From the NCBI RefSeq assembly GCF_006716765.1, contig NZ_VFPO01000001.1, positions 3,782,001 to 3,846,000 of the forward strand: a DNA stretch of 64,000 nucleotides. Reading direction: 5' to 3'. Positions within the stretch are counted from its first letter, which is position 1. Each line of letters begins with the position of its first letter. The notes beneath the pieces were generated by a model that saw only the letters and a list, made by a program, of their open reading frames with translations, did not search any database and was not told the origin of the DNA. Position numbers and translations under genes: made by a program. Shown here piece by piece: positions 17,156 to 27,511 of the stretch. The stretch is from Actinomadura hallensis. Lineage in GTDB: Bacteria > Actinomycetota > Actinomycetes > Streptosporangiales > Streptosporangiaceae.

Positions 17156-18319
17156 TCAGCGGTAGCGGAAGATCGCGCCGTCGAAACTCTCGTCGGGCGT
17201 CTCGACCTGGCCGACGCCCCACACTCTGCGGGTCCCGGGGACGTGTCCCAGCTCGACGATGCGCCCGGCGCGGTCCCCCGCGTCGATCGGCGTCGTCCGC
17301 CAGGTGCCGTTCGGCGCGCGGTGCATCAGCGGCGTGGCATCCGGGGTGGGCCCGTCCCAGAGGCTCCAGCCGGCCACCCACAGCCCGCCCCGCCCGTCAG
17401 AGGCGAGCCTGCGGGGCAGCCACCCGCCGGGAATGTGCTCGTGACGCCACGTCCGCCCGTCCCAGTGGGCCAGGACGGGCTCCTCCTCGCTCCGGTCGTC
17501 CCACGATCGGTACACGGTCCCGACGACCCACACGTCCTTTGAAGACGCCGCCAGCACGTCGCGGAGGAACACGCACTGGTACGGGCCGCCCTCCTCCGGC
17601 TGCGGGACGTCGGGCGGCAATGCGTCACCGGTCGGCACCTCGCTCCAAGACTCGCCGTCGTAGTGGGCGACCATGCGGTCACCGCAGCCGGCCAACCGGC
17701 GCGCGCCCACGGCCCAGATGTCACGCGCGGACACGGCGCTGCCGCGCTCTGGCAGCAGGTCGCCCAGGTCGGCCTTCCGCCACCGTTTGCCGTTGAAGTG
17801 CCAGGTCCCCGCACCGACGCCGGCACGGGAGTAGCCGAAGACCCACACGTTACGGCGGCCGGTCGTGACCACGTCGGTGGTGAACCTGCGGTCCCATGTG
17901 CGGGAGACGGTCCATGCGCGGCCGTCCCAGCGCAGCGCGTAGGAGGGGCCCACATCGCCGTGGTCGGCGATCGCCCACACGTTCCGGGCGGAGGACGCGT
18001 CGGCGGCGTCGATCGACCCCACCACCTCGTCGGGCAGGGCGACGTCGTGCCACGCCCCGCCCGCCCAGCGCCTGGCGACCGGACGGGTGGGCCCGTCTTC
18101 GCTGTCCGCGCCCCCGAACACCCAGACGTTGCGCCTGCCCGACGCCGCGACCGCCAGCAGCCCGTCCCCACCCGGGTGGGGACGGGTATCAGCGACCCGC
18201 CACGCCCGACCACCGTCCGCCTGTCCGTCCGCCTGGGCTGTGGCCGTCGCCGGTGTCACCGCCGTCACGGCCGCCGACAGCGCGGCCGTGCACACCACGG
18301 CACGCCTCTTTCTGATCAT
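17156..18319 (-). CDS. Secreted beta-propeller (galactose-oxidase/Kelch-like) protein
   Basis: A 387-aa exported protein. The first 30 residues are a Sec signal (MIRKRRAVVCTAALSAAVTA, then Ala-rich with an AQA cleavage site). The rest consists of about six repeats of the form NVWVFG or DIWAVG followed by a Trp-containing strand (WRKADL, WSEVPT, WRHEHIP), as in bacterial Kelch-like propellers. It has no visible catalytic residues, so a binding or structural role outside the cell is likely. The start at 18319 is the first with a signal peptide. It lies just beyond the IS110 region and has no operon partner. Confidence 0.82.
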   Translation of the reverse strand: MIRKRRAVVCTAALSAAVTAVTPATATAQADGQADGGRAWRVADTRPHPGGDGLLAVAASGRRNVWVFGGADSEDGPTRPVARRWAGGAWHDVALPDEVVGSIDAADASSARNVWAIADHGDVGPSYALRWDGRAWTVSRTWDRRFTTDVVTTGRRNVWVFGYSRAGVGAGTWHFNGKRWRKADLGDLLPERGSAVSARDIWAVGARRLAGCGDRMVAHYDGESWSEVPTGDALPPDVPQPEEGGPYQCVFLRDVLAASSKDVWVVGTVYRSWDDRSEEEPVLAHWDGRTWRHEHIPGGWLPRRLASDGRGGLWVAGWSLWDGPTPDATPLMHRAPNGTWRTTPIDAGDRAGRIVELGHVPGTRRVWGVGQVETPDESFDGAIFRYR

Positions 18320-18857
18320 CGGGATCCGTCCCTTTCCGCGGGGAGTCGGCGAAGGCCCGTCGGTTCCCGACCTTCTCGAAATGGACGCCCGTGCATCGCC
18401 GGCAGAGCACCGCGGCGACCACTGCCGGACATCTCGGGTTACCGGTAAACCCGCGAGTCCGCCACCGCATCGACCAGGCCTGCCGTGCCTGCCCCGCCTG
18501 ACAACGGGGCTGAGCAAGCAGGAGAACAGGGCCCCGCGTGCACGGAGAGCACACCACCGCCAGATCTGCGACCTGGACGAGGGACAATCCCGCGTGCGCG
18601 GAAGCGCGGAACCGTCTCCGCCCACAAGAACGGGCGAGCCAGGGCCATCTCCGCGGAATGGTCCTCGCCCGCACCTGCAGCGCTTCCCGCGCACACGCGA
18701 ACAGCACCACTCACGGCACGTCGACGCCGTCCAGTGATGGGGCCGATCAGCAATGTCGTCGTCGCCGGACGACGTCGAGGTCCCGCCACCGGCCCGACGG
18801 TGCCGGGGCCTTTGGATCACAGACCCGGTCGGTCGGCGCCGACGCGGGCGGGGCCGG
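18320..18857. other. Intergenic region, 538 bases, with an operator-like palindrome
   Basis: No gene is supported here; the open frames on both strands lack any family resemblance. The one visible structure is GGGTTACCGGTAAACCC at 18436-18452, an interrupted palindrome centred on ACCGGT and extended by CTCG/CGAG. It lies about 120 bases upstream of the secreted propeller gene and could be a regulator site. Confidence 0.4.
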
Positions 18858-20381
18858 TCAGTGGCTTCCGGCCAGTTCGCCGCTGAGGGCGTTGTGCATG
18901 CGGGCGCTGTCCCGGTTGAGGCCGACGATCTCGACCTTCTTGCCGCGTTTCTCGTACTTGGTGGTGATGGCGTCGAGGGCGGCGACGGTGGAGGCGTCCC
19001 AGATGTGGGCGTCGGTGAGGTCGATGACCACGTGGTCGGGGTCGCCGGCGTAGTCGAACTGGTACACCAGGTCGTTGCTGGAGGCGAAGAACAGCTCACC
19101 GGTGACCGCGTACACCACCTGATTCCACTCGGGGTCGGTGACCGCGGAGACGTTGACCAGCCGGGCGACGCGCCGTGCGAAGATGACCATGGCGGTGATC
19201 GACCCGGCCACCACGCCGATGGCCAGGTTGTGGGTGGCCACGACCGTCACGACCGTGACGGCCATGACGATGGTCTCGCCGGCCGGCATCCGCCGGAGGG
19301 TCCCAGGGGCGACCGAGTGCCAGTCGAAGGTGCCGAACGCCACGAGGATCATGACGGCCACCAGGGCGGCCATCGGGATGTCGGACACGATCGGGCCGAA
19401 GGCGATGCACAGGACCATCAGGAACACCCCCGCCAGGAAGGTGGAGATCCGGGTGCGGGCGCCGTTCTTGACGTTGATCATCGTCTGGCCGATCATCGCG
19501 CAGCCGCCCATGCCGCCGAAGATCCCGGTGACGACGTTGGCGACGCCCTGCCCGATCGACTCGCGGGTCTTGTTGGAGTGGGTGTCGGTGATGTCGTCCA
19601 CGAGCTTGGCGGTCATCAGCGACTCCATCAGCCCGACCAGCGCGAACGCGAGGGCGTACGGGGCGATCAGCGTGAGGGTGTCGAGCGTGAACGGCACGTC
19701 GGGCACGCCGGGGACGGGCATCGAGGACGGCAGCGCGCCCTTGTCCCCGACGGTCGGCACGGCGATGCCGGCGCCGACGGTCAGGGCGGTGAGCGCGAAG
19801 ATCGACACCAGCGGGGCGGGGACCGCCCTGGTGATCCTCGGGAAGAGCACCATCAGCACGAGCGCCCCGGCGACCAGCGGATAGACGGGCCACGGCACGT
19901 CCCGCAGCTCCGGCACCTGCGCCATGAAGATCAGGATGGCCAGGGAGTTGACGAACCCGACCATCACCGACCGGGGCGCGAACCGCATCAGCCGGGCGAC
20001 CCCCAGGCTTCCCAGGATGATCTGGAAGAGCCCGCCGACGATGACCGTGGCGATCAGGTATCCCAGCCCGTGCTCGCGGGCCAGCGGCGCGACCACCAGG
20101 GCGATGGCCCCGGTGGCGGCCGAGATCATGGCGGGCCGGCCGCCGACGAACGCGATCGTCACCGCCATGGTGAACGAGGCGAACAGCCCGACCCTCGGGT
20201 CGACCCCCGCGATGATCGAGAACGAGATCGCCTCAGGGATCAGCGCGAGCGCCACGACCAGGCCGGACAGCACCTCGGTGCGCAGCAGTCTCGCCGTGAT
20301 CGGCTGCGACGGCGTGAACGACGCCTTGAAACGGCTCGCCAGGACGGCAGGCAGGGACACAGAACTCCAGACATGGGTCAT
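18858..20381 (-). CDS. SulP family anion transporter with STAS domain
   Basis: Membrane transporter of 507 aa with about 10-12 hydrophobic segments starting LLRTEVLSGLVVALALIPEA. Family motifs are FVGGRPAMISAATGAIALV and the conserved stretch GGMGGCAMIGQTMIN. A C-terminal STAS domain (about residues 410-500) ends HNALSGELAGSH. SulP proteins carry sulfate, bicarbonate or other anions; the ion cannot be set from sequence. The ATG at 20381 (MTHVWSSVSL) is preferred over one 16 codons upstream whose extra residues are not conserved. Confidence 0.93.
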   Translation of the reverse strand: MTHVWSSVSLPAVLASRFKASFTPSQPITARLLRTEVLSGLVVALALIPEAISFSIIAGVDPRVGLFASFTMAVTIAFVGGRPAMISAATGAIALVVAPLAREHGLGYLIATVIVGGLFQIILGSLGVARLMRFAPRSVMVGFVNSLAILIFMAQVPELRDVPWPVYPLVAGALVLMVLFPRITRAVPAPLVSIFALTALTVGAGIAVPTVGDKGALPSSMPVPGVPDVPFTLDTLTLIAPYALAFALVGLMESLMTAKLVDDITDTHSNKTRESIGQGVANVVTGIFGGMGGCAMIGQTMINVKNGARTRISTFLAGVFLMVLCIAFGPIVSDIPMAALVAVMILVAFGTFDWHSVAPGTLRRMPAGETIVMAVTVVTVVATHNLAIGVVAGSITAMVIFARRVARLVNVSAVTDPEWNQVVYAVTGELFFASSNDLVYQFDYAGDPDHVVIDLTDAHIWDASTVAALDAITTKYEKRGKKVEIVGLNRDSARMHNALSGELAGSH

Positions 20382-20752
20382 CGCGCACCCCGGCGGTGGT
20401 GCGCACTGCACAGACACGGCCCCGGCCACGCTGCCGGGAGCAATGGAGAGAGGCGAATCACTGGACGCGCTACGGCGCGTCAGGCCATGCGCGCCTACGA
20501 CGTCACATCGGACGCCCAGCGATCACCAGCACGCGGAACTCCCCGAATCTCGGCCGCTCGAAAAGGCCACCGCTCCGGTGCACGGCAGCCTCGCTTACGC
20601 GGATCGATCCGCGGCAACCTGACTCTAACGTAAGGGAAGAGTCTCCCGTACCCGCAAGGGCCGAGGGGCGATAGGCGAGACGATGCTCACACCGACATCC
20701 CAACTTCCGCACCCCGCTGGGCTCGGGCAGGGCGATCAATGTGGAGCGCACT
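20382..20752. other. Divergent intergenic region with a 16-bp palindrome
   Basis: The gap between the divergent SulP and methyltransferase genes holds no supported gene. A perfect 16-base palindrome, CGCGGATCGATCCGCG (20598-20613), lies about 140 bases upstream of the methyltransferase and 217 upstream of sulP. It may be a regulator binding site. Nothing else stands out. Confidence 0.4.
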
Positions 20753-21460
20753 ATGGCCGAAGTGAACCCGGACTACACGCCGACCGTCTCGGCGGAGCAG
20801 ATCGAACGCATCCGCCACTGGCACGAAGACGCCTACACGCGCCGTCAATCCGAGATGCCCGCCGTCCGCACCTTCGACTACCTGGGCCTGACCCTGACGG
20901 TGCCGCCCGAGGTCCAGCCGATCGCGAGCGTGTCCCACCTCCTCGGTGAGGCCGTCCTCGCCGAAGTGACACCTGATGATCGCGTACTGGACATGGGCAC
21001 GGGCTGTGGCGTGAACGCCATCCTCGCCGCATCGACGGCCACGCGGGTCCTGGCCGTCGACAACAACCCGGTCGCCCTGGGCGCCGCCCGCCGAAACGCC
21101 GAGGCCAACGGCGTCGCCGGCCGGGTGGAAATACGTCACAGTGATGTGTTCAGCAACGTCGACGGCGAATTCGATCTGATCATTTTCGATCCGCCGTTCC
21201 GCTGGTTCGCCCCGCGCGACCTGCGCGAGACCGCCACCACCGACCACAACTACCGCGCTATGACCACTTTCTTCCATCAGGTCCCGCGGTATCTACGTCC
21301 CACCGGCAGAATGCTCATCTTCTTCGGCACCTCGGGCGACCTCGGTCACCTACGGCGGCTGGCCGACCAACAGCACTTCCGGACAGAGATCGTGGCCCAC
21401 GAGGACCTGGCCAAGCACGGCTGGCGCGTCGACTACTACACGTTCCGCATGACCCGCTGA
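20753..21460 (+). CDS. Class I SAM-dependent methyltransferase (HemK/RsmC-like)
   Basis: A 235-aa Rossmann-fold methyltransferase. Motif I is DMGTGCGVNAI (about residues 79-89), the acidic ribose-binding residue is in VLAVDNNPVAL, and motif IV is FDPPFRW. A DPP[FY] motif is typical of enzymes that methylate amide or exocyclic amino nitrogens in proteins or RNA (PrmC, RsmC, RlmG groups), so the target may be a translation component. The ATG at 20753 has GGAG 8 bases upstream; a GTG at 20741 is the alternative. It is transcribed alone. Confidence 0.85.
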   Translation: MAEVNPDYTPTVSAEQIERIRHWHEDAYTRRQSEMPAVRTFDYLGLTLTVPPEVQPIASVSHLLGEAVLAEVTPDDRVLDMGTGCGVNAILAASTATRVLAVDNNPVALGAARRNAEANGVAGRVEIRHSDVFSNVDGEFDLIIFDPPFRWFAPRDLRETATTDHNYRAMTTFFHQVPRYLRPTGRMLIFFGTSGDLGHLRRLADQQHFRTEIVAHEDLAKHGWRVDYYTFRMTR

Positions 21461-21608
21461 CGCACGGGCGCGGAACACCCCGCCGCGGAAGGGTTCCGAG
21501 TCAGTTCGAGGGACTGCCGGGCGTGTGGACCGGTCGTCGAGCTGGTCGGGAATGCTCGCCTGTCGGTCGGCATTGCGCAGTGCCGGAGGGAGCGCGCGTG
21601 ATGGCGGG

Positions 21609-23105
21609 TCAGTCTTCGAAGGTGAAGGTGGCGTCGGCTTGGGCGGTGACCTTGTGGGCGTGGCAGTCCTCTTCGGTTAGGCGTCGCAGGGCGTCCTCTG
21701 CTGTGGTCTTGGCGAAGGCGCGGGCGCCGTCGGGTGTGAGGAGGGCGACCATGCCGGTCTCGGGGTTGCCGGAGCGGTCGTAGACGACGGTCCAGGAGTC
21801 GATCTGGGCGGGACCGGTGTGCTCCGCGAGCGAGCGTCGGCGCGGCAGTGCGTCGACGGTCGCCTGCACGTTGACCCGGCGGAATCCTGTGGACGGCGGC
21901 TCGGTGGAGTAGAGGCCGAGCGCGTGCTTGGTGAGGTAGCCGCTGTTGGCGGTGAGGAGGCCGCGGCTTCCGGGGTTCTGGCGGAGCCGGGTGGCGAGGG
22001 CGGCGATGGCGTGGGTGCTGTAGTTGTTCCACGGTCCGCCCGCGAAGGTCAGTCCTCCTGTGACCGTCAGCGGACGCGCGGGGTCGTCGAGAGGAAGGCC
22101 GAGTTCCGTGGCGGCGACCTGAACGGCGGAGGGGAAGCAGGAGTAGAGGTCGATGTGGTCGATCGTGTCGACCTCGGTGCCGGTGAGCCTGAAGAGTTCC
22201 CTGCCCGCCTCGCGGATCGCCGGTGAGCGGTGGAGGTCCTGGCGCTCACCGAGGTCGTCGGTGTCCTGGGCTTCGGTGCCCGCGTGCAAGAAGACCCAGT
22301 TGTCGCGGGGAACGCCGAGTCGTTGCGCGGCCTCGGCGGAGGTCACGAGCACCGCGGCGCCCTGGTTGACGTTGTTGTTGGAGTTCATCAGCTTCGTGTA
22401 GGAGCTGGTGACCTGCCGGTTGTCCGCGGTCGGTGTGATGATCTCTTCCGCGGTGTAGGAGCGCCGGGTCCAGGCGTGGGGGTTGGCGGCGGCGACCTCG
22501 CTGAACCGGGACCACAGTTCTCCCGCGATGCGCGTCTGCTCGGCGTGCGAGCGGCCGGCGGCGGCGCGGATCGCCTGCTCGAACAGGGGATAGACGTAGG
22601 CGGGACGGTCGAGTCCGGCGCGGGTGAGGCCGTCGAAGGCCATCGCCACGTCCGGGATCAGCAGGTCCGCCGCGGGGGTCGACTCGTCCTGGCGGGTCCA
22701 GCCGGGCCTTGTTCCCTGCGCGCGCGCCTTCATCCGCGTCCGCCAGGACTCGGCGCCGGTCACCAGCACGACGTCGCTCACCCCGGCGGCGATGTTCTCG
22801 GCGGCCATGTTCACGAGGGTCTGGGGGTTGCTGCCGCCGTTGCCGGTGTGTCCGGTGCGGCGGGGACGGGCACCGAGCCGCTCGGCCAGCAGGGCCCCGG
22901 CGTCGCGGTACCGCCAGGACAGGAGTCCCACCACGTACACCGAGTCGATCGCGGTGAGCAGGCCGGGGACGCCGGGTTCCTCGGCCGCCCGGCGCGCCGC
23001 CCGCGCCATCAGCTCGACCGGTTCGGCGCCGGCGTCCTCCCGGTCGTTGACCTGACCGCCCCCGACGAGAACGGGGGTCCTCGGGTCGATGCCGGCTAGA
23101 GCCAT
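21609..23105 (-). CDS. Thiolase-like protein (acetyl-CoA acetyltransferase family, no catalytic Cys)
   Basis: A 498-aa thiolase-fold protein. The early segment PRTPVLVGGGQVNDRED and later DLYSCFPSAVQ and TVTGGLTFAGGPWNNY fit the family, and the C-terminus carries an extra OB-like extension. Where thiolases have the acylated Cys this protein reads GNGGSNPQTLVNMAAE, so it cannot follow the normal Claisen mechanism. It is more likely an aldolase-like or CoA-binding relative. The ATG at 23105 fits the family N-terminus. A 21-bp TetR-type palindrome lies 41 bases upstream, so it belongs to the regulon shared by genes up to 44 kb. Confidence 0.85.
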   Translation of the reverse strand: MALAGIDPRTPVLVGGGQVNDREDAGAEPVELMARAARRAAEEPGVPGLLTAIDSVYVVGLLSWRYRDAGALLAERLGARPRRTGHTGNGGSNPQTLVNMAAENIAAGVSDVVLVTGAESWRTRMKARAQGTRPGWTRQDESTPAADLLIPDVAMAFDGLTRAGLDRPAYVYPLFEQAIRAAAGRSHAEQTRIAGELWSRFSEVAAANPHAWTRRSYTAEEIITPTADNRQVTSSYTKLMNSNNNVNQGAAVLVTSAEAAQRLGVPRDNWVFLHAGTEAQDTDDLGERQDLHRSPAIREAGRELFRLTGTEVDTIDHIDLYSCFPSAVQVAATELGLPLDDPARPLTVTGGLTFAGGPWNNYSTHAIAALATRLRQNPGSRGLLTANSGYLTKHALGLYSTEPPSTGFRRVNVQATVDALPRRRSLAEHTGPAQIDSWTVVYDRSGNPETGMVALLTPDGARAFAKTTAEDALRRLTEEDCHAHKVTAQADATFTFED

Positions 23106-23145
23106 GAGCGGGTTCTCCTCGTCGTCCCGGCGTGCACTGCACAAT

Positions 23146-23166
23146 TAATCTTATGCTCGTAGGTTA
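23146..23166. promoter_or_regulatory. 21-bp regulon operator, site 1
   Basis: TAATCTT-N7-TAGGTTA. It is one of ten sites fitting TAACCTA-N7-TAGGTTA and lies 41 bases upstream of the Cys-less thiolase-like gene start. Confidence 0.65.
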
Positions 23167-23244
23167 CTGTTCCCGCCCCGGCCGGCGTCGCCGGCCGGGG
23201 CCGTCCGCGAGGTCGATGGCGGTGACGTTAGCGTCCTCGACACT

Positions 23245-24231
23245 TCAGGATTCCAGTGCCGCGACCAGGGCGGGGACGTCCGACAGGGCGCGTACGGCGT
23301 CGTTCAGGTGGGTGCAACCGTCGACGCCGCGCAGCGTCCGTGGGACGAGGTCGCGCAGCTCCGTCAAAGGAGTGCCGAGCAGCCTCCCCAGGTTGCCCGC
23401 GGCCAGGGGGCACTCCGGGAAGGGGAGGGCCCTGGGCACCGCGTCGAGGGTCAGCAGGGCGCCCGTGTCCCGGTCGGCGGTCGCCCGGACGCGGTATTCG
23501 TGCACCGCCACCCGGCCCCCGGACGGCTCGGACGCACTGTCCTGGAACCAGGCGTCCACCTCGATCTCCTGCGCCAAGCGCACGTCGATGCGGCGCAGCC
23601 GCTGCGTCGTCGGCACGTCGTACTCGGGAAGCTCGTGCCACCCGAGCGGGTCGGCCGGGTCGGGGACGCCGCCTGCGGCCCTGGTCCGGTCGGCGGGCTC
23701 GTCCGGCCGGTGCGCCGTCGCGCCCTCGCGCCATCCGAGGCAGACCCCGGCGGGCAGCTTCCGCGCCCGGAAACTCTCCGGCAGCTCGTCGCCGGAGTGA
23801 AACCGGGTCAGCACGAAGGGCGCGACGATCGACGCGCCGGCGAGGTCGTCCAGGAGGAGGTGGAGCGCCGTGCCGGCCTTTCTCTCCTCCGGGACGACCT
23901 TCGCCAGCACCGCCCGCAGGCCTCCCCCGGCCCGCGTCCCCACCAGCCGGCGCAGCCCCGGCGCCCGCTCAGGCCCGTCGAAGTCCCGGATGGTGCGGGT
24001 GCGGGGGTCGACGCGGAGCGAGATGCGGTCCCGGTCGCGGACACGCGCGGAGCCGTCGGCCGCGGTCACCAGGTCGCGGGCGAAGCCGTCGATCGCCAAG
24101 GCCGTCCCGGGCTCGCCGGGCCACCGCATGTGCAGGCTCGTCGTCCGCCGGACGCTTCCGGCGATCCGGGACGGGGCGGCGCCGTCGGGCACGAAGACCG
24201 GCACCGCGCCGGGTTCCGGCAGGGCGGTCAC
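23245..24231 (-). CDS. DUF2889 domain-containing protein
   Basis: A 328-aa protein. Its C-terminal half has the DUF2889 pattern: RRIDVRLAQEIEVDAWFQD, VHEYRVRATADRDTG, FPECPLAAGNLGRLLG and DGCTHLNDAVRALS. The conserved Cys and His of the last two segments look like a metal or active site, but the function of the family is unknown. It is often found beside acyl-CoA or aromatic catabolic genes, as here. The GTG at 24231 is chosen because it overlaps the stop of the thiolase gene (GTGA); the codons before it are not conserved. Confidence 0.85.
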   Translation of the reverse strand: MTALPEPGAVPVFVPDGAAPSRIAGSVRRTTSLHMRWPGEPGTALAIDGFARDLVTAADGSARVRDRDRISLRVDPRTRTIRDFDGPERAPGLRRLVGTRAGGGLRAVLAKVVPEERKAGTALHLLLDDLAGASIVAPFVLTRFHSGDELPESFRARKLPAGVCLGWREGATAHRPDEPADRTRAAGGVPDPADPLGWHELPEYDVPTTQRLRRIDVRLAQEIEVDAWFQDSASEPSGGRVAVHEYRVRATADRDTGALLTLDAVPRALPFPECPLAAGNLGRLLGTPLTELRDLVPRTLRGVDGCTHLNDAVRALSDVPALVAALES

Positions 24232-25421
24232 AGCATCTCGATGATGGTGGCGTTGGCCATGCCCGCCCCTTCGCACATCGTCTGGAGCCCGTACTTACCG
24301 CCGGTCTGCTCGAGGTGGTTGACCAGCGTGGCGAGCAGCCTGGTCCCGGAGGCGCCGAGCGGGTGGCCCAGGGCGATCGCGCCGCCGCGCGGGTTGAGCT
24401 TGGCGGGGTCGGCGCCGGTCTCGGCGGCCCAGGCGAGCGGCACGGGGGCGAACGCCTCGTTCACCTCGAAGGCGTCGATGTCGGCGATGGTGAGTCCCGC
24501 GCGCTTGAGCACCTTCTCGGTCGCCGGGATCGGCCCGGTGAGCATGTAGAGCGGGTCGGAGCCCACGACGCTGAAGGAGTGGAAGCGGGCGCGCGGCTTC
24601 AGCCCCAGTTCCCGCGCCTTCTCACCGCTCATGATCAGGGCGGCGGACGCGCCGTCGGTGAGCGGCGAGGAGTTGCCGGGGGTGATCGACCAGTCGAGGC
24701 CGGGGAAGCGGGCCTCCATCTCCTCGGTGCGGAACGACGGCTTGAGGGCGGCCAGGCCCTCGGCCGTGGTCGACGGGCGCATCGTCTCGTCGACCTTGTG
24801 CAGGACGTTCGAACCGTCCGCGGCGGTGACCGGGACGGGCACGATCTCGTTCTCGAACAGTCCGCCCTCGGTGGCGGCGGCGGCCCGCGCGTGGGACTCG
24901 GCGGAGAACTCGTCGAGCCTGGCGCGGCTGAAGCCCCACTTCTTGGTGATCAGCTCCGCGGAGACGCCCTGGTTGACCAGCCCCTCGGGGTAGCGCGCCG
25001 CGACCCGGGGGCCGCCGGTGTCCCGGCCCAGCGTGCTGGTGCCCATCGGGACGCGGCTCATCACCTCGACGCCGCACGCCACGACGATGTCCTGGGCGCC
25101 GGCGATGACGGCCTGGGCGGCGAAGTGCGCGGCCTGCTGGCTGGAACCGCACTGGCGGTCGACGGTGGTCGCCGGGATGCTCTCCGGCCAGCCCGCCGCC
25201 AGCACCGCGCTGCGGCCGATGTTGAGGGCCTGCTCCGAAGCCTGGACCACGCACCCGGCGATGACGTCGTCGATCGCCTCCGGGTCGACCCCCGTCCGCT
25301 CCACCAGCCGGGTGAGGACCTCGGCCAGCAGGTCGACCGGGTGGGTGCCCGAGAGGGCTCCACCGGGCTTGCCCTTGCCGGAGGCGGTCCGGACGATATC
25401 GACGATCACTGCGTCACGCAT
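24228..25421 (-). CDS. Acetyl-CoA acetyltransferase (thiolase)
   Basis: A 397-aa degradative thiolase expected to split a 3-ketoacyl-CoA with CoA. All three active-site motifs are intact: the acylated Cys in DRQCGSSQQAAHF (about residue 90), the NEAF motif in VNEAFAPVPLAW, and the His and Cys in ALGHPLGASGTRL and MCEGAGMANA. It is the only true thiolase in the window. It is coupled to the DUF2889 gene downstream and follows the VanB-type reductase gene by 50 bases, so all three form one minus-strand operon led by operator site 2. Confidence 0.95.
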   Translation of the reverse strand: MRDAVIVDIVRTASGKGKPGGALSGTHPVDLLAEVLTRLVERTGVDPEAIDDVIAGCVVQASEQALNIGRSAVLAAGWPESIPATTVDRQCGSSQQAAHFAAQAVIAGAQDIVVACGVEVMSRVPMGTSTLGRDTGGPRVAARYPEGLVNQGVSAELITKKWGFSRARLDEFSAESHARAAAATEGGLFENEIVPVPVTAADGSNVLHKVDETMRPSTTAEGLAALKPSFRTEEMEARFPGLDWSITPGNSSPLTDGASAALIMSGEKARELGLKPRARFHSFSVVGSDPLYMLTGPIPATEKVLKRAGLTIADIDAFEVNEAFAPVPLAWAAETGADPAKLNPRGGAIALGHPLGASGTRLLATLVNHLEQTGGKYGLQTMCEGAGMANATIIEML

Positions 25422-25471
25422 GGGATTCCTTCTTCATCGGGGGTCGGGTGAGGTGACGGCCGGGGGCCGGA

Positions 25472-26461
25472 TCACAGGTCGAGGACCAGACGCCGGGACA
25501 GGCAGCGGGAGACGCACGGGAACATCACGTCGTTCGCGGCCTTCTCCTCGTCGGTCAGCAGGGAGTCTCGGTGGTCCGGGACGCCGTCGAGGACATCGGT
25601 CTCGCATGTGCCGCAGGTGCCCTCCCGGCACGAGAAGTCGATGTCGACGCCGGCCTCGGTGAGCGCGTCCAGAAGGGTGGCGTCGGCGGCCACCTGGATC
25701 ACCCGGCCGGACCGGTGCAGCTCGACCTCGAAGGCCGTGTCGACGGCGTCCGGGTCCGGTTCGACAGGGGTGAAGCGCTCCAGGCGCAGCCGCAGCGGGG
25801 GGCGTTCGGCCACCGCCTGCTCCATCGCCCGCAGCAGCGGCTCGGGACCGCAGCAGTAGACCGCGGTGTCCGCGGGCACGGCGTCGAGGGCGGAGTCGAG
25901 GTCGAGCAACCCGAACTCGTCCTGCGGCCGGAGCTGGACCGCGGCGGGGTCCAGCTCCGTTAGCCGGTCGGCGAAGGCCATGGAGGACCGGGTGCGGCCG
26001 CCGTAGAGCAGGCGCCACGGGACGCCCCGCGCGTGGACCGCCTCGATCATCGGGACGAGCGGGGTGATGCCGACGCCGCCGGCCACGAACAGGTAGCCGG
26101 GAGCCGGTTCCAGGGGGAAGTTGTTGCGCGGCCCGCGGACGCCGACCTCGTCGCCGACCGCGAGCACGTCGTGGACGTGCCGGGAGCCCCCGCGCCCGCC
26201 GGGCTCGCGCAGGACCGCGACCTGGAGCCGGCCGCGGTCAGCGGGGTCCCCGCACAGCGAGTACTGCCGCACCAGGCCGTCGCCGAGGACGAGGTCGATG
26301 TGCGCGCCGGGCTCCCATTCGGGCACCTCCCGGTCGGCGACCAGCGTCAGCTGGACGATGTCGCTCGTCAGGAGCTCTTTCGCGGCGACCGTCATGCGGA
26401 CGTCGTCGCCGCCGTCCCCGGCGACCGCCGCCCGGGCGGCGACGTCCTCGGTCATCACCAT
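25472..26461 (-). CDS. PDR/VanB family oxidoreductase (Rieske oxygenase reductase)
   Basis: Electron-transfer protein of 329 aa that passes electrons from NAD(P)H through a flavin and a [2Fe-2S] centre to a Rieske oxygenase. The domain order is flavin-binding (RQYSLCGDP), nucleotide-binding (LFVAGGVGITPLVPMI and CCGPEPLL), then a C-terminal plant-type ferredoxin with Cys ligands CREGTCGTC and a distant Cys in FPCVSRC. This is the class IA phthalate-dioxygenase-reductase layout. The ATG at 26461 has GGAGGAG 6 bases upstream. It probably serves one or both Rieske oxygenases at 36.5 and 42.9 kb, which have no reductase next to them. Confidence 0.93.
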   Translation of the reverse strand: MVMTEDVAARAAVAGDGGDDVRMTVAAKELLTSDIVQLTLVADREVPEWEPGAHIDLVLGDGLVRQYSLCGDPADRGRLQVAVLREPGGRGGSRHVHDVLAVGDEVGVRGPRNNFPLEPAPGYLFVAGGVGITPLVPMIEAVHARGVPWRLLYGGRTRSSMAFADRLTELDPAAVQLRPQDEFGLLDLDSALDAVPADTAVYCCGPEPLLRAMEQAVAERPPLRLRLERFTPVEPDPDAVDTAFEVELHRSGRVIQVAADATLLDALTEAGVDIDFSCREGTCGTCETDVLDGVPDHRDSLLTDEEKAANDVMFPCVSRCLSRRLVLDL

Positions 26462-26486
26462 GCGCGGCTCCTCCCTCCCGGCTCGT

Positions 26487-26507
26487 AAACCTTATTTCAT
26501 TAGATTA
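26487..26507. promoter_or_regulatory. 21-bp regulon operator, site 2
   Basis: AAACCTT-N7-TAGATTA, in the 62-base divergent gap between the reductase and SDR genes, so one bound regulator could control both. Confidence 0.6.
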
Positions 26508-26523
26508 ATGTAGCCGGAGGACC

Positions 26524-27348
<825 letters not shown>

Positions 27349-27378
27349 TCCCCGAAGACCGCTGCCCGGAGTCGCGAA

Positions 27379-27412
27379 GGGCCGCACCGGCGGCGCACAG
27401 CCGGTGCGGCCC
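27379..27412. terminator. Bidirectional terminator hairpin
   Basis: A perfect 13-bp stem (GGGCCGCACCGGC with its complement, 8-base loop) between the convergent SDR and acyl-CoA synthetase genes. Confidence 0.75.
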
Positions 27413-27511
27413 TCGGCACCACGACGGCCGGAAGGACCCGGCCGGCCGCCGCGGCCGCGTCGACCGCCGTCGCGAGCGCGTTCCCCGGGAACCGCCGCCC
27501 GCGATCAGTGG

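Noticed and set aside
18485..18886. Short plus-strand frames in the 18.3-18.8 kb gap
   Set aside because: Composition is Arg/Pro/Thr-rich, there are no ribosome sites, and several frames are equally open, as expected for non-coding GC-rich DNA.
18753..20633. Plus-strand open frame of 626 codons over the SulP gene
   Set aside because: The translation is Asp/His/Gly-rich low complexity, the antisense image of a membrane protein gene; the minus-strand SulP frame has full family motifs.
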